Source: Luteimonas chenhongjianii
GTDB taxonomy: Bacteria; Pseudomonadota; Gammaproteobacteria; Xanthomonadales; Xanthomonadaceae
Length of the DNA: 64,000 nucleotides
Reading direction: 5' to 3'
NCBI RefSeq assembly: GCF_002327105.1
Contig: NZ_CP023406.1
Span: 2,666,001 to 2,730,000, forward strand
The notes beneath the pieces were generated by a model that was given only the letters and a program-made list of their open reading frames with translations, did not search any database and was not told the DNA's origin. Each line of letters begins with the position of its first letter. Position 1 is the stretch's first letter. Position numbers and translations under genes: made by a program. Shown one piece after another: positions 26,210 through 35,078 of this stretch.

Positions 26210-28557
26210 GCAACGACACGATCCGCAGGTACGACGGCCCCGCCGGCGGCTGGGGCGCACTCCGGAGCGTCGCCCGGCATCTGAGCGAACAGAAGATCGC
26301 GGTGAGTGGTGCGAAGACGCTGCTGCGGGCCAACCAGCCCGACGGTTTCGATTGCCCGGGCTGCGCCTGGCCCGACCGCGACCACACCTCGACCTTCGAG
26401 TTCTGCGAGAACGGCGCCAAGGCCGTCGCTGCCGAAGCCACGAAGTTCCGCGCCGGTCCGGAACTGTTCGCCAGGTACAGCGTGGCCCAGCTGTCGGAAT
26501 ACAGCGACCATTGGCTCGAACAGCAGGGCCGGCTGACGACGCCGATGCGGCTGGACGCGGCCAGCGGTCACTACGTGCCGGTGCAGTGGGACGAGGCCTT
26601 CGCGTTGATCGCCCGGCACCTCAATGCCCTGCCCTCGCCTGACGAGGCGATCTTCTACACCTCGGGCCGCACCTCCAACGAGGCTGCGTTCCTGTACCAG
26701 CTGTTCGTCCGCGAATACGGCACCAACAACTTCCCCGACTGCTCGAACATGTGCCACGAGTCGTCCGGCACCGCGATGAAGAAGCAGATCGGCGTGGGCA
26801 AGGGCACGGTGTCGTTGCACGACTTCGAGCATGCCGACGGCATCCTGATCTTCGGCCAGAATCCGGGCACCAATCATCCGCGCATGCTCGGCGAGCTGCG
26901 CGAGGCGGCCAAGCGCGGCGCGAAGATCGCTTCGTTCAATCCGCTGCGCGAGCGCGGCCTGGAACGCTTCGCCGATCCGCAGGACAAGCTGCAGATGGCG
27001 ACCAATGGTTCGACGGCGATCTCGTCGGACTATTTCCAGCTCAAGATCGGCGGCGATCTCGCCGCGGTGAAGGGCATGATCAAGCACGTGCTCGAGCGCG
27101 ACATCGAGGCCACCGGCGACGGCGGCGCGTCGCTGCTCGACCAGGAATTCATCGCCCGGCACACCACCGGTTTCGACGCGTTCGCGGCCGACGTGCTGGC
27201 CGAACCGTGGGAGGTGATCGTCGAGGAGTCGGGGCTCGACGAGCCGACGATCCGCCGCGCCGGCGAACTGTATCTGTCGTGCGAGCGCGTCATCGCCTGC
27301 TGGGGCATGGGCATCACCCAGCACAAGCATTCGGTGGCGACGATCAACATGCTGGTGAACCTGCTGCTGCTGCGCGGCAATCTCGGCCGTGAGGGCGCGG
27401 GCGCCTGTCCCGTGCGCGGCCACAGCAACGTGCAGGGCGACCGCACGATGATGATCTACGAAAAGCCGCCTGCCGCGTTTCTCGACCGCATCCAGCAGGT
27501 GTTCGGATTCGAGCCGCCGCGCGAGGAAGGCTTCGATACCGTCGGCGCGATCGAGGCGATGATCGACGGCCGCGCCAAGGTGTTCTTCGGCATGGGCGGC
27601 AACTTCGCGATCGCGACCCCGGACACCGAGGCGACCGCTCGCGGCCTGCGCCGCTGCGACCTCACCGTGCACGTGGCGACCAAGCTCAACCGCAGCCATC
27701 TGGTGCACGGACGCGATGCGCTGATCCTGCCGTGCCTGGGCCGGACCGAGATCGACCTCCAGGCAGGCGGCCCGCAGGGCGTGACGGTCGAGGACTCGAT
27801 GAGCATGGTGCACCTGTCGTCGGGCATCAATCCGCCGGCGTCCGATGCACTGCTCTCCGAGCCGGCGATCGTCGCGAGGCTCGCACACGCCACCCTCGGC
27901 GCGCGCTCGAAGATCGACTGGCTGGGCCTGATCGAGGATTACGACCGCATCCGCGATGCGATCGCGATGACCTTCGACGATTTCCACGAGTTCAACGCCC
28001 GCGTGCGGGTGCCCGGCGGCTTCCGCCTGCCCAACACCGCGGCCCAGCGGACCTGGGTCAATCCGGCCGGAAAGGCCGTGTTCGTCCCCTGCCCGGTGCC
28101 GACCGACAACCCCATCCACCGCGCGCGCCGCACCCACGGCGGGCAAATTGTGTTCACGCTGGCGACCACGCGCTCGCACGACCAGTACAACACCACCATC
28201 TACGGGCTCGACGACCGGTATCGCGGCGTGTTCGGCGAGCGCCGCGTGCTGTTCGCGAATGCGGACGACATCGCCGCGCTCGGCATGCAGGCCGGCGACT
28301 GGGTGGACCTGGAGAGCATCTGCGAAGACGGCGTGCGCCGTCAGGCGCCGCGCTTCCTGCTGGTCGCGTACAACATTCCGCGCGGCTGCCTCGCGGCCTA
28401 CTACCCCGAAACCAACCCGCTGGTGCCGCTGTCGAGCTTCGCCGACGAATCGCGGACGCCGACGTCGAAGTCGGTGCCGGTGATCGTCACCCCACATCTC
28501 GCCGCGGGCGCGCAGATGCCGCGCCAGCGCGACATTCCCGCCGCCATTGTCCGCTGA
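26206..28557 (+). CDS. FdhF/YdeP-type molybdopterin oxidoreductase
   Basis: A 783-aa molybdopterin enzyme of the FdhF/YdeP branch, a putative formate-dehydrogenase-like catalytic subunit. It begins with a short Cys-containing stretch (GFDCPGCAWPDRDH) instead of the classical CxxCxxxC [4Fe-4S] motif of FdhF, as in YdeP. Molybdopterin-binding segments include YTSGRTSNEAAFLYQLF, NMCHESSGTAMKKQIG (Cys/His pair at the active-site position), LIFGQNPGTNHPRML and RTHGGQIVFTLATTRSHDQYNT near the C terminus. No Tat signal, so cytoplasmic. Electron partners are not encoded nearby, and the physiological substrate is not proven. Confidence 0.88.
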   Translation: MSNDTIRRYDGPAGGWGALRSVARHLSEQKIAVSGAKTLLRANQPDGFDCPGCAWPDRDHTSTFEFCENGAKAVAAEATKFRAGPELFARYSVAQLSEYSDHWLEQQGRLTTPMRLDAASGHYVPVQWDEAFALIARHLNALPSPDEAIFYTSGRTSNEAAFLYQLFVREYGTNNFPDCSNMCHESSGTAMKKQIGVGKGTVSLHDFEHADGILIFGQNPGTNHPRMLGELREAAKRGAKIASFNPLRERGLERFADPQDKLQMATNGSTAISSDYFQLKIGGDLAAVKGMIKHVLERDIEATGDGGASLLDQEFIARHTTGFDAFAADVLAEPWEVIVEESGLDEPTIRRAGELYLSCERVIACWGMGITQHKHSVATINMLVNLLLLRGNLGREGAGACPVRGHSNVQGDRTMMIYEKPPAAFLDRIQQVFGFEPPREEGFDTVGAIEAMIDGRAKVFFGMGGNFAIATPDTEATARGLRRCDLTVHVATKLNRSHLVHGRDALILPCLGRTEIDLQAGGPQGVTVEDSMSMVHLSSGINPPASDALLSEPAIVARLAHATLGARSKIDWLGLIEDYDRIRDAIAMTFDDFHEFNARVRVPGGFRLPNTAAQRTWVNPAGKAVFVPCPVPTDNPIHRARRTHGGQIVFTLATTRSHDQYNTTIYGLDDRYRGVFGERRVLFANADDIAALGMQAGDWVDLESICEDGVRRQAPRFLLVAYNIPRGCLAAYYPETNPLVPLSSFADESRTPTSKSVPVIVTPHLAAGAQMPRQRDIPAAIVR

Positions 28558-28837
28558 CGAGGCCCTGCTGCTGGCGTTGCTGTCCGAACTGGCGGCAGCG
28601 CCCGATGGCGTGTCGTTGCCGCGACTGTGCAAGCGGCTCGGCGTGCGCATGAGCGTGCTGCTGCGCGCACTGGCCTGGCTGGGCGATGCGCGCATCGGCG
28701 ATGCGCAGGGTCCAGGCTGGGTACGCACCCTCGAGGACGGCGACCGGACCCTGGCGCAGCTGACCGCCAGTGGTCATGCCGCATTGGTCGGCCTGCGCGA
28801 ACGCGCGCCCGACGCCGACGCCGGGGCAGAGCACTGA
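28547..28837 (+). CDS. Small winged-helix-like protein downstream of the formate dehydrogenase gene
   Basis: A 96-aa protein I do not recognise by name. It has an all-helical start (ADEALLLALLSELAAAPDG) and a possible helix-turn-helix (SLPRLCKRLGVRMSVLLRALAWLG) followed by a strand pair (GWVRTLEDGDRTLAQLT), the outline of a small winged helix. Its start is a TTG that overlaps the end of the preceding gene by 11 bases, so it is translationally coupled. It may be a regulator or an accessory factor for the enzyme; context only. Confidence 0.65.
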   Translation: MSADEALLLALLSELAAAPDGVSLPRLCKRLGVRMSVLLRALAWLGDARIGDAQGPGWVRTLEDGDRTLAQLTASGHAALVGLRERAPDADAGAEH

Positions 28838-29018
28838 CGCGACTCGCCAGGTGCGTGCGCCAGGCGTCTGCTTTCCCTCGGCACCGGAGTAACGCTCGCG
28901 GCGCTGGGTGATCCCGGTGAAGCCACACTGCCTTCGGGGCACCGGAAACGTCGATGTCGGCGGCGGCGCGCCACGCATCGACGCTTGACCTTCGATCAGC
29001 AGCCCGATAGGCAGCCCA

Positions 29019-29110
29019 CTGTCCACAAGCGGTGTGGATGATCCGATGACAAAGGTGTGGATAAGCGCTCCGGCACGGCCTGCCATGCGGCGCCCGAAGC
29101 GCTGGTCAAA
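29019..29110 (+). repeat. Direct repeat copy A with DnaA-box-like 9-mers
   Basis: The first 48 bases (29019-29066) match 45/48 with 49962-50009; the match then weakens but stays in register to CTGGTCAAA (29102-29110) at the same distance. It contains CTGTCCACA (29019), TGTGGATGA (29033) and TGTGGATAA (29056). The last is a perfect DnaA box on the other strand (TTATCCACA). The remaining bases of 28838-29345 hold no gene that I can support. Confidence 0.8.
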
Positions 29111-29345
29111 TTTTCGCCACACCAGGCGATGGAGCCGATCATTCGACTTGATCCGCGCACGCGGCTGTGCAGTTGCGGACCTCAGGCGTGTCGACGGGAC
29201 ACGGCGCACTGCGCGCGCAGCATCGTCGGCCGATCCGAGACGACAACGGGTCCGACGCCGCAACCGCCCTGCCTCGCGGCTGCAGCGCGCATGCGCCGAT
29301 CGATGCGTCGGGCCCCATCGTGTGCATGGCGCGCCGGCGACACGA

Positions 29346-30170
29346 TCAGCTCCACAGCATCTCGAACCATCGGTTGATGCCTTCTCCGGGATGGAGGATC
29401 CGCGGCGCCAGATTGAACGCGTCCGGCGGTCCGCTCTGCGGTTCGACGCAGGTTGCATGCGCCTGCTCGTCGAACACCACCCAGTGATCGCAGTCCGATG
29501 TCAGGGTGATCCGCTGCGCGCCGCGATGGAGCACGGCGCCATCGGCTCCGGTGAAACAGTCGTCCCAAGGCGGCGGCGGCGAGGCAGACATCGGCAGGGT
29601 CGCGATGCCGTCGGCATCCCGCGGATACACCTGCGCCGGCCTGAAGTCGAAGCGGTCGGGCTTGCGGAACCACGGATGCCAGCCGATTTCCGCAGGCATC
29701 GCCTGATCCTGTGCATGCACGTCCAGGGTGAGGCGCAGGCGCCTCGGCGTGGCACGGATGGTCTGCCGGGCGATGCCGCCGAACGGCCAGCGCGCACTGC
29801 GCGGCAATTGCAGCGACAGCACGATGCAGTCCGCGGTGTGCAGTTCGACCTGCCACGGCATCGCGAAGCCCACGCCGTGGATCGCGTGCGCGCCGAGGTT
29901 GGGCGTCAGCGTGTGCGCCTGGCCGTCGAAACTGAAACGACCGTTCCGCACGCGCCCTGCCCACGGCACCATCGGATAGCAGCCCCAGGCGATGGTCCCC
30001 GGATGACCATCGTCCGGCCCGATCAGCTGTGGCACACCCTCGTAGGTGATCTGGGCGATGCGGCCACCGGCCGACGGCGCGACGCTGGCAACGAGCGCCG
30101 CACATTCGATCCGCAGCACGTGTCCGCTGGCGAGCGGCGCGTGCGCTCCATCGGGTACGTCATCCGCCAT
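29346..30170 (-). CDS. Aldose 1-epimerase family protein
   Basis: A 274-aa protein of the galactose mutarotase-like fold that interconverts alpha and beta anomers of free sugars, here probably xylose or arabinose. Family motifs: GCYPMVPWAGRVRNGRFSF (substrate Arg), LGAHAIHGVGFAMPW (catalytic His) and AEIGWHPWFRK (second His). A C-terminal Glu in HATCVEPQSGPPDAFN fits the general base. ATG 30170 overlaps the GH43 stop by 11 bases; an alternative start is 27 bases upstream. Last gene of the symporter, GH43, epimerase operon. No signal peptide. Confidence 0.87.
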   Translation of the reverse strand: MADDVPDGAHAPLASGHVLRIECAALVASVAPSAGGRIAQITYEGVPQLIGPDDGHPGTIAWGCYPMVPWAGRVRNGRFSFDGQAHTLTPNLGAHAIHGVGFAMPWQVELHTADCIVLSLQLPRSARWPFGGIARQTIRATPRRLRLTLDVHAQDQAMPAEIGWHPWFRKPDRFDFRPAQVYPRDADGIATLPMSASPPPPWDDCFTGADGAVLHRGAQRITLTSDCDHWVVFDEQAHATCVEPQSGPPDAFNLAPRILHPGEGINRWFEMLWS

Positions 30171-31209
30171 AGGGGTCGATCGTGCGGATTCGCCCATCCT
30201 CGTCGTGATGCAGCTCCGTGACCTTGGCCGTCCGCAGATGGGTCACGCCGCCCGACAGCAGCGCGTCGTGGTAGTAGAGCCACCAGCGGCCTTCGAACTC
30301 GACGATGGAGTGGTGGGTGGTCCAGCCGACCACCGGTTCGAGAATGACGCCCTGATAGGTGAAGGGTCCATACGGACTGTCGCCAACGGCGTAGCACAGC
30401 AGGTGGGTGTTGCCCGTCGAGTACGAGAAGTAGTAGCGCCCCGCGTATTTGTGCACCCAGGGGCCTTCGAAGAAACGCCGCATGTGGTCATCGGCGCGCA
30501 GGGGCTCGCCGTGCTCGTCGAGCACGAGCACTTCGCGCGTGGCTTCGTCGAGCTCGAGCATGTCGTCGCGCAACCTGGCCACGCGCGCGCCGAGCGCGGA
30601 CGCATCGCCTTCCGGCTCGACGTGCGCGGCGCTGTAAACGTTGTCGCGATACTTCTGCAGCTGACCGCCCCAGATACCGCCGAAATAGATGTAGTGGTGG
30701 CGACCGTCGTCGAACACCGCCGGATCGATCGAGTACGTACCGGCGATCGGTTCGGGCCGGGGTTCGAACGGGCCCTCGGGCCGCGCCCCCACCGCGACAC
30801 CGATGCGGAACAGTCCGTCGGCCTGCTTGGCGGGAAAATAGAAGTAATAACGCCCATCGCGATACGCCGCATCCGGCGCCCACATCTGCCGCGCTGCCCA
30901 TGGCACGTCGCGCACGTGCAGCGCGAGGCCGCAGTCCACGGCCGGACCATCGGGCGAGTCCATGCGCAGGACATGGTAGTCCTGCATGCCGAAGTGCCCG
31001 CCCTCGTCATCGAACGGTGCGCCGGCATCGATGTCGTGAGAGGGATAGATGTAGATGCGACCTTCGAAGACATGCGCCGACGGGTCGGCGGTGTAGATGT
31101 GGGTGACGAGCGGTGCGGACACGGCCTTGGCGGCGAGTGCGTCCAGCTCGGCCGACAGGGCCGCCTCGCCTGTCGTATCCAATGCCTGCGGCTCGGAATG
31201 CGCGCTCAT
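30160..31209 (-). CDS. Glycoside hydrolase family 43 (xylosidase/arabinofuranosidase type)
   Basis: A 349-aa cytoplasmic enzyme of the five-bladed propeller fold that removes xylosyl or arabinosyl groups from imported xylo-oligosaccharides. The three acidic catalytic residues are visible: Asp in TADPSAHVFEGRIYIYPSHD, Asp in SIDPAVFDDGRHHYIYFGG and Glu in FFEGPWVHKYAGRYYFSYS. No signal peptide, consistent with action after uptake by the symporter encoded just upstream (ATGA overlap). Whether it is a beta-xylosidase or arabinofuranosidase cannot be decided here. Confidence 0.88.
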   Translation of the reverse strand: MSAHSEPQALDTTGEAALSAELDALAAKAVSAPLVTHIYTADPSAHVFEGRIYIYPSHDIDAGAPFDDEGGHFGMQDYHVLRMDSPDGPAVDCGLALHVRDVPWAARQMWAPDAAYRDGRYYFYFPAKQADGLFRIGVAVGARPEGPFEPRPEPIAGTYSIDPAVFDDGRHHYIYFGGIWGGQLQKYRDNVYSAAHVEPEGDASALGARVARLRDDMLELDEATREVLVLDEHGEPLRADDHMRRFFEGPWVHKYAGRYYFSYSTGNTHLLCYAVGDSPYGPFTYQGVILEPVVGWTTHHSIVEFEGRWWLYYHDALLSGGVTHLRTAKVTELHHDEDGRIRTIDPYGG

Positions 31210-32705
31210 GCGCCCACCTCCGCCTGGATCCGGCGATCGGCCAGTTCGCGTTCCAGGCGCGACTCCAGGGTCTTGTCGATCCGGTAGAAGAACAGCAGCC
31301 CGACCGCCAGCAGGAACGGAATCGAGCAGTACACGCTGAACGTCAGGCGGATGCCGTCGACGACCGGCGCCGCCTGCGCTCCGCCGCCGGTCTCGTAGCC
31401 GTAGCGCGCAAGGATCGCGGCAACCAGTGCGCCGCCGATGCTCAGGCCGACCTTCAGCCCGCACAGCATCGCCGAGAAGATGATCGCGGTCGCACGGCGG
31501 TGGTTCTTCCACTCCGAATAGTCGGCGACGTCGGCGATCATGGCCCACAGCAGCGGAATGCTGATGCCGTAGAAAAACCCGTGCAGGATCTGCGAACCGA
31601 ACACCAGCCAGATGGCGTCGGGCGTGTACAGATAGAACGCGAGTATGAACAGCGTCGAGACGAACAGCGCGCCGCCGAACACGTCGCGCTTGCCGAAGCG
31701 ATCGGCCAGCGGTCGCGACAGGCCGATGCCCAGGATCATGAAGATGATGCCACCTGCATTGAACAGGCTGAAAGCGGAGGTGGGCGCGTCTTGCGGCCAC
31801 TGGAACCCCGCCAGGCCCATGCCCGTGAGCGTGGCGTTGAGTCCGTCGACGAAACCGTTGAATCCGGTGTTCTGCAGGAACGCGGCGAGCGCCGCGCCAT
31901 CGAGGTAGTACTGGAAGTAGTAGATCGTCATGCCGCCCCTCAGCGCGAGGGTCACGAATACCAGGATGGTCAGCGCCAGCATGATCAGCCAGGGACGATT
32001 GCGGGACAGGTCGGTGAGGTCCTGCATCACTCCCGACGTGCGCGTCTGCGCAGGCAGGATGCGCTCGCGCGTGGTGAGGAAGGTGATCAGGAAGAACACC
32101 GTGCCGACGACGGCGAAGATCGTCATCACCTGCTCGAAACCGCGTACGCGGTCACCGTCGCCGAGAATCAGCACCATCGGCAGCAACAGCACCTGGATCA
32201 CGAACTGCGCGACCATCACCGCGACGAAACGGTACGAGGAGAGGCTGTTGCGCTGGGCCATGTTGCCGGTCAGCACGCCGCTGAGCGCCGAGTACGGCAG
32301 GTTGTTGGCGCCGTACACCAGCACCAGCAGCGTGTAGGTGGTCATGGCATAGATCACCTTGCCGCGATCGCCGAAGTCCGGGGTGCTGAAGGCCAGCAGC
32401 GACAGCACGCCGAACGGCACCGCCGTCCAGAGGATCCAGGGCCGGAACTTGCCCCATCGCGTGCGCGTGCGGTCGGCGAGGATGCCGATGATCGGGGTGA
32501 ACACGAATGCGCCGAGCAGACCGACGACGAAGATGATCGTCGCCGCGGTGGCAGCCGGCAGTGCGTAGACATCGGTATAGAAGAACGCCAGGTACGTGAC
32601 CAGCGTCTGGAAGATCAGATTGGCGGCGAGATCGCCGAGGCTGTAGCCGAGCTTCTCGCGTACGGACAGGACATCGGTGGCGCTGGCATGGGTGGAAGGC
32701 GTCAT
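31206..32705 (-). CDS. GPH-family glycoside:cation symporter (MFS)
   Basis: A 499-aa inner-membrane transporter with about 12 helices. The GPH signature GILADRTRTRWGKFRPWIL is clear, as is the N-terminal segment REKLGYSLGDLAANLIFQ. Relatives in xylan loci import xylose oligosaccharides with sodium or protons. It is the first gene of the operon with GH43 and the epimerase. Upstream lies a 1.1-kb gap with two LacI-type operators, so it is expected to be induced by xylan fragments. Confidence 0.88.
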   Translation of the reverse strand: MTPSTHASATDVLSVREKLGYSLGDLAANLIFQTLVTYLAFFYTDVYALPAATAATIIFVVGLLGAFVFTPIIGILADRTRTRWGKFRPWILWTAVPFGVLSLLAFSTPDFGDRGKVIYAMTTYTLLVLVYGANNLPYSALSGVLTGNMAQRNSLSSYRFVAVMVAQFVIQVLLLPMVLILGDGDRVRGFEQVMTIFAVVGTVFFLITFLTTRERILPAQTRTSGVMQDLTDLSRNRPWLIMLALTILVFVTLALRGGMTIYYFQYYLDGAALAAFLQNTGFNGFVDGLNATLTGMGLAGFQWPQDAPTSAFSLFNAGGIIFMILGIGLSRPLADRFGKRDVFGGALFVSTLFILAFYLYTPDAIWLVFGSQILHGFFYGISIPLLWAMIADVADYSEWKNHRRATAIIFSAMLCGLKVGLSIGGALVAAILARYGYETGGGAQAAPVVDGIRLTFSVYCSIPFLLAVGLLFFYRIDKTLESRLERELADRRIQAEVGA

Positions 32706-33299
32706 CGTGGTGGGGTACCGGACAGATGGTTACGCCCGGGGGCGGGCGTGACCTGGAGTGCGGGGCATCCGGCGAACACCCGCGCCCAGCAGTCCAGTGT
32801 GGACGGCTGCGGCGCAGGAGGTCGACGACGTACCCGCGGAGAGAACACGGTCCACCCCGGCGCCGGAGCGCCGGGACAGACCGTGGGGAGGCCATCAGCG
32901 TGCTGCAAGGGTCACGAGGTCCCGAGGAGACCGGACATGGCGTGGCGGCCCGGTCGGTACCAATCGGTGTCGGCATTGGGGGGCGAGCTGGAGCGGTGCC
33001 CGCCACCGGTCACGCCGACCTGAGCGAAAGCGATCCGCGGTTGCCGGGCCAGGTTGTCCAGGGTGCGGCCGGCCCCGAACCGCGGCGACATACGTACCCG
33101 GAGATCTCCCGTGCCGGGCGATGCCGGGCCCGGCGCATGGGACAACGTGCCTGGCGTGGTTCGGATCTGCACCGCACTCCCCTCCCGTGTCTGGTCGCGT
33201 CGTGGCGGTCGCGGGGAATGCGCATCGCCAGGACGTTCTGTGATGTCGGTCGCCATCTTCGCCCGCGGGTCCACGCGATCCGGGCGAGATGCGGATCGA

Positions 33300-33313
33300 C
33301 GGTAGCGCTATCA
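33300..33313. promoter_or_regulatory. LacI/XylR-type operator 1
   Basis: CGGTAGCGCTATCA matches 12 of 14 bases of the Xanthomonas xyl-box (TGGTAGCGCTAACA, from memory of the XylR work). It is nearly palindromic around TAGCGCTA and lies about 600 bases before the symporter start and 540 before the GH10 start. Confidence 0.6.
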
Positions 33314-33464
33314 TTTCCCGCACGCACGCTGCGCAGCAGCAAGAATTCCGGCAGCCGGCGCAGACATGCCATATCCGCTCGATTGAAGCGCTATCCGCTG
33401 ATCGATCCGGACAGTCGCCCGCGTCATTGATGCACCGCAGAACGGGTTTCATGCTCGGCCATGT

Positions 33465-33484
33465 TAGTGATAGCGCTATCACTA
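33465..33484. promoter_or_regulatory. LacI/XylR-type operator 2, 20-bp perfect palindrome
   Basis: TAGTGATAGCGCTATCACTA is a perfect 20-base inverted repeat; its centre TGATAGCGCTATCA matches the xyl-box at 12 of 14 positions. It lies 161 bases after operator 1, close to 15 helical turns, which would permit DNA looping by a dimer or tetramer. Confidence 0.7.
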
Positions 33485-33853
33485 GACGCCGCTTGGAGAC
33501 CTCGATGCTGCCATGTGCAGGCGCCCGGATAGCGCCGCAGATGCACGACGCTGCGGATATCCAGCTGCCTGCATCGAGCCGGGAGTCGGTCACGCCGGGT
33601 TCGCCAGATCAGTTGCTCCCTGCTGGTTGCGGCGGTCCGATCGCCGGAGCGAACGTGCGACGGTCACGTACGCAGTCCCATGCGGCGATGTGTTTGCTTG
33701 CCGTTGGCGTATCTCTCCGCTCCGCGCCCATCCATTCCCGCGCCGGTATGACTCGACCCCGCCCAAGGACGTGAGCCTGCTCCCATCACCCACCCCGGCA
33801 CCGCGCGCCCATCGGGCCGCATCGCCATGACCCATGGAGGCGTTTTTCAGCCT

Positions 33854-34891
33854 ATGCGCACATTCCGGACCACGCCACTCGCGACGTTGATCGCCCTGCC
33901 CCTCCTCCTGGCCGCTTGCGGTTCCCAACAGTCGCCAGAGGACGCGACCTCGACGCCGCAGCCCGGCCCCGATGCGCCGCTCGCTACGGGCCGGCCCAAG
34001 TTTCTCGGCGGGGCGCACAGTCCGCCGCAGGCGGAAGGTTTCGCCGACTACTGGAACAAGGTCACGCCGGAGAACGGCGGCAAATGGGGCGAGGTCGAGG
34101 CCGAGCGCGACGTGATGAACTGGGACCAGCTCGACGCCGCCTGGCGCGTCGCCCGGGACAACGGCTTCCCGTTCCAGATGCATGTGATGGTCTGGGGCAA
34201 TCAGCAACCCGAATGGATCGAGACCCTTGCGCCGGAGGAACAGCGCGCCGAGATCGAGGAGTGGTTTGCCGCGGTGGCCGAGCGCTACCCGGGCATCGAC
34301 ATCGTCGAGGTCGTCAACGAACCGCTCAACGATCCACCATCGAAGGACGACGAGGGCGGCGGCAACTATATTGCCGCGCTTGGCGGAGACGGTGACAGCG
34401 GCTGGGACTGGATCCTCGAGTCCTTCCGGATGGCGCGACGGCATTTCCCCAATTCCAAACTGATGCTCAACGACTACAGCGTGACCAACAGCGAGGACGC
34501 GACCCGGCGTTACATCGAAATCGTGCGCTTGCTGCAGGCCGAGAACCTGCTCGACTTGATCGGCGTCCAGGGCCATGCGTTCTCCACCACCGAGGAGACG
34601 TCGATGGACGTGCACCGCGCGAACCTCGATGCACTCGGCGCGACCGGGCTGCCGGTCCACGTGACCGAGTTCGACATCGACGGGCTTGACGATGCCGTGC
34701 AGCTGGCCAGCTACCAGCGCGTGTTCCCGGTGTTCTGGGAGCATCCTGCGGTCACCGGCATGACACTGTGGGGCTTCCGCCGCGGACTCTGGCGCGACAA
34801 CCAGGGCGCATACCTGATCCGCGAGGACGGCAGCGAACGGCCTGCGCTGGAGTGGCTGCGTGGCTACGTGGGCGGACAGGACAGCCGGTGA
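33854..34891 (+). CDS. GH10 endo-1,4-beta-xylanase, lipoprotein
   Basis: A 345-aa xylanase that cuts the xylan backbone at the cell surface. A lipoprotein signal peptide ends in LLLAAC (Cys near residue 21). GH10 motifs are complete: the acid/base Glu in IVEVVNEPLND and the nucleophile Glu in VHVTEFDIDGLDD, with HVMVWGNQQPEW (the WHNQ-type strand, here altered to WGNQQ) and MTLWGFRRGLWR. ATG 33854 is chosen for the signal peptide; ATG 33827 is an alternative, with GGAGG between the two. It is somewhat short for the family and has lost the usual His before the NQ pair. Confidence 0.88.
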   Translation: MRTFRTTPLATLIALPLLLAACGSQQSPEDATSTPQPGPDAPLATGRPKFLGGAHSPPQAEGFADYWNKVTPENGGKWGEVEAERDVMNWDQLDAAWRVARDNGFPFQMHVMVWGNQQPEWIETLAPEEQRAEIEEWFAAVAERYPGIDIVEVVNEPLNDPPSKDDEGGGNYIAALGGDGDSGWDWILESFRMARRHFPNSKLMLNDYSVTNSEDATRRYIEIVRLLQAENLLDLIGVQGHAFSTTEETSMDVHRANLDALGATGLPVHVTEFDIDGLDDAVQLASYQRVFPVFWEHPAVTGMTLWGFRRGLWRDNQGAYLIREDGSERPALEWLRGYVGGQDSR

Positions 34892-35078
34892 CCGTGCCGG
34901 AGGCCGCGCCCCGTCTGCGCGGCCGAACGACGAAGATCGCACGCCGCGCCGCAATCCGCGCACAGGTGCCGCGTGGCGCGGTGATGCCCTCCCAGCGAGG
35001 CCGACGCGGCGGGCGATCGACTCCCCGCAGCCCGACCCGACGCCAATCCGCACCGGCGCAGCCCATACAAGGAGTTTC

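Larger units (their letters stand above)
32706..33853. other. Large divergent regulatory gap of the xylan island
   Basis: About 1.15 kb without a supportable gene between the symporter operon (minus) and the first GH10 gene (plus). It contains two LacI/XylR-type operators, described separately. The open frames in it show no recognisable domains and no ribosome sites. Confidence 0.55.
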
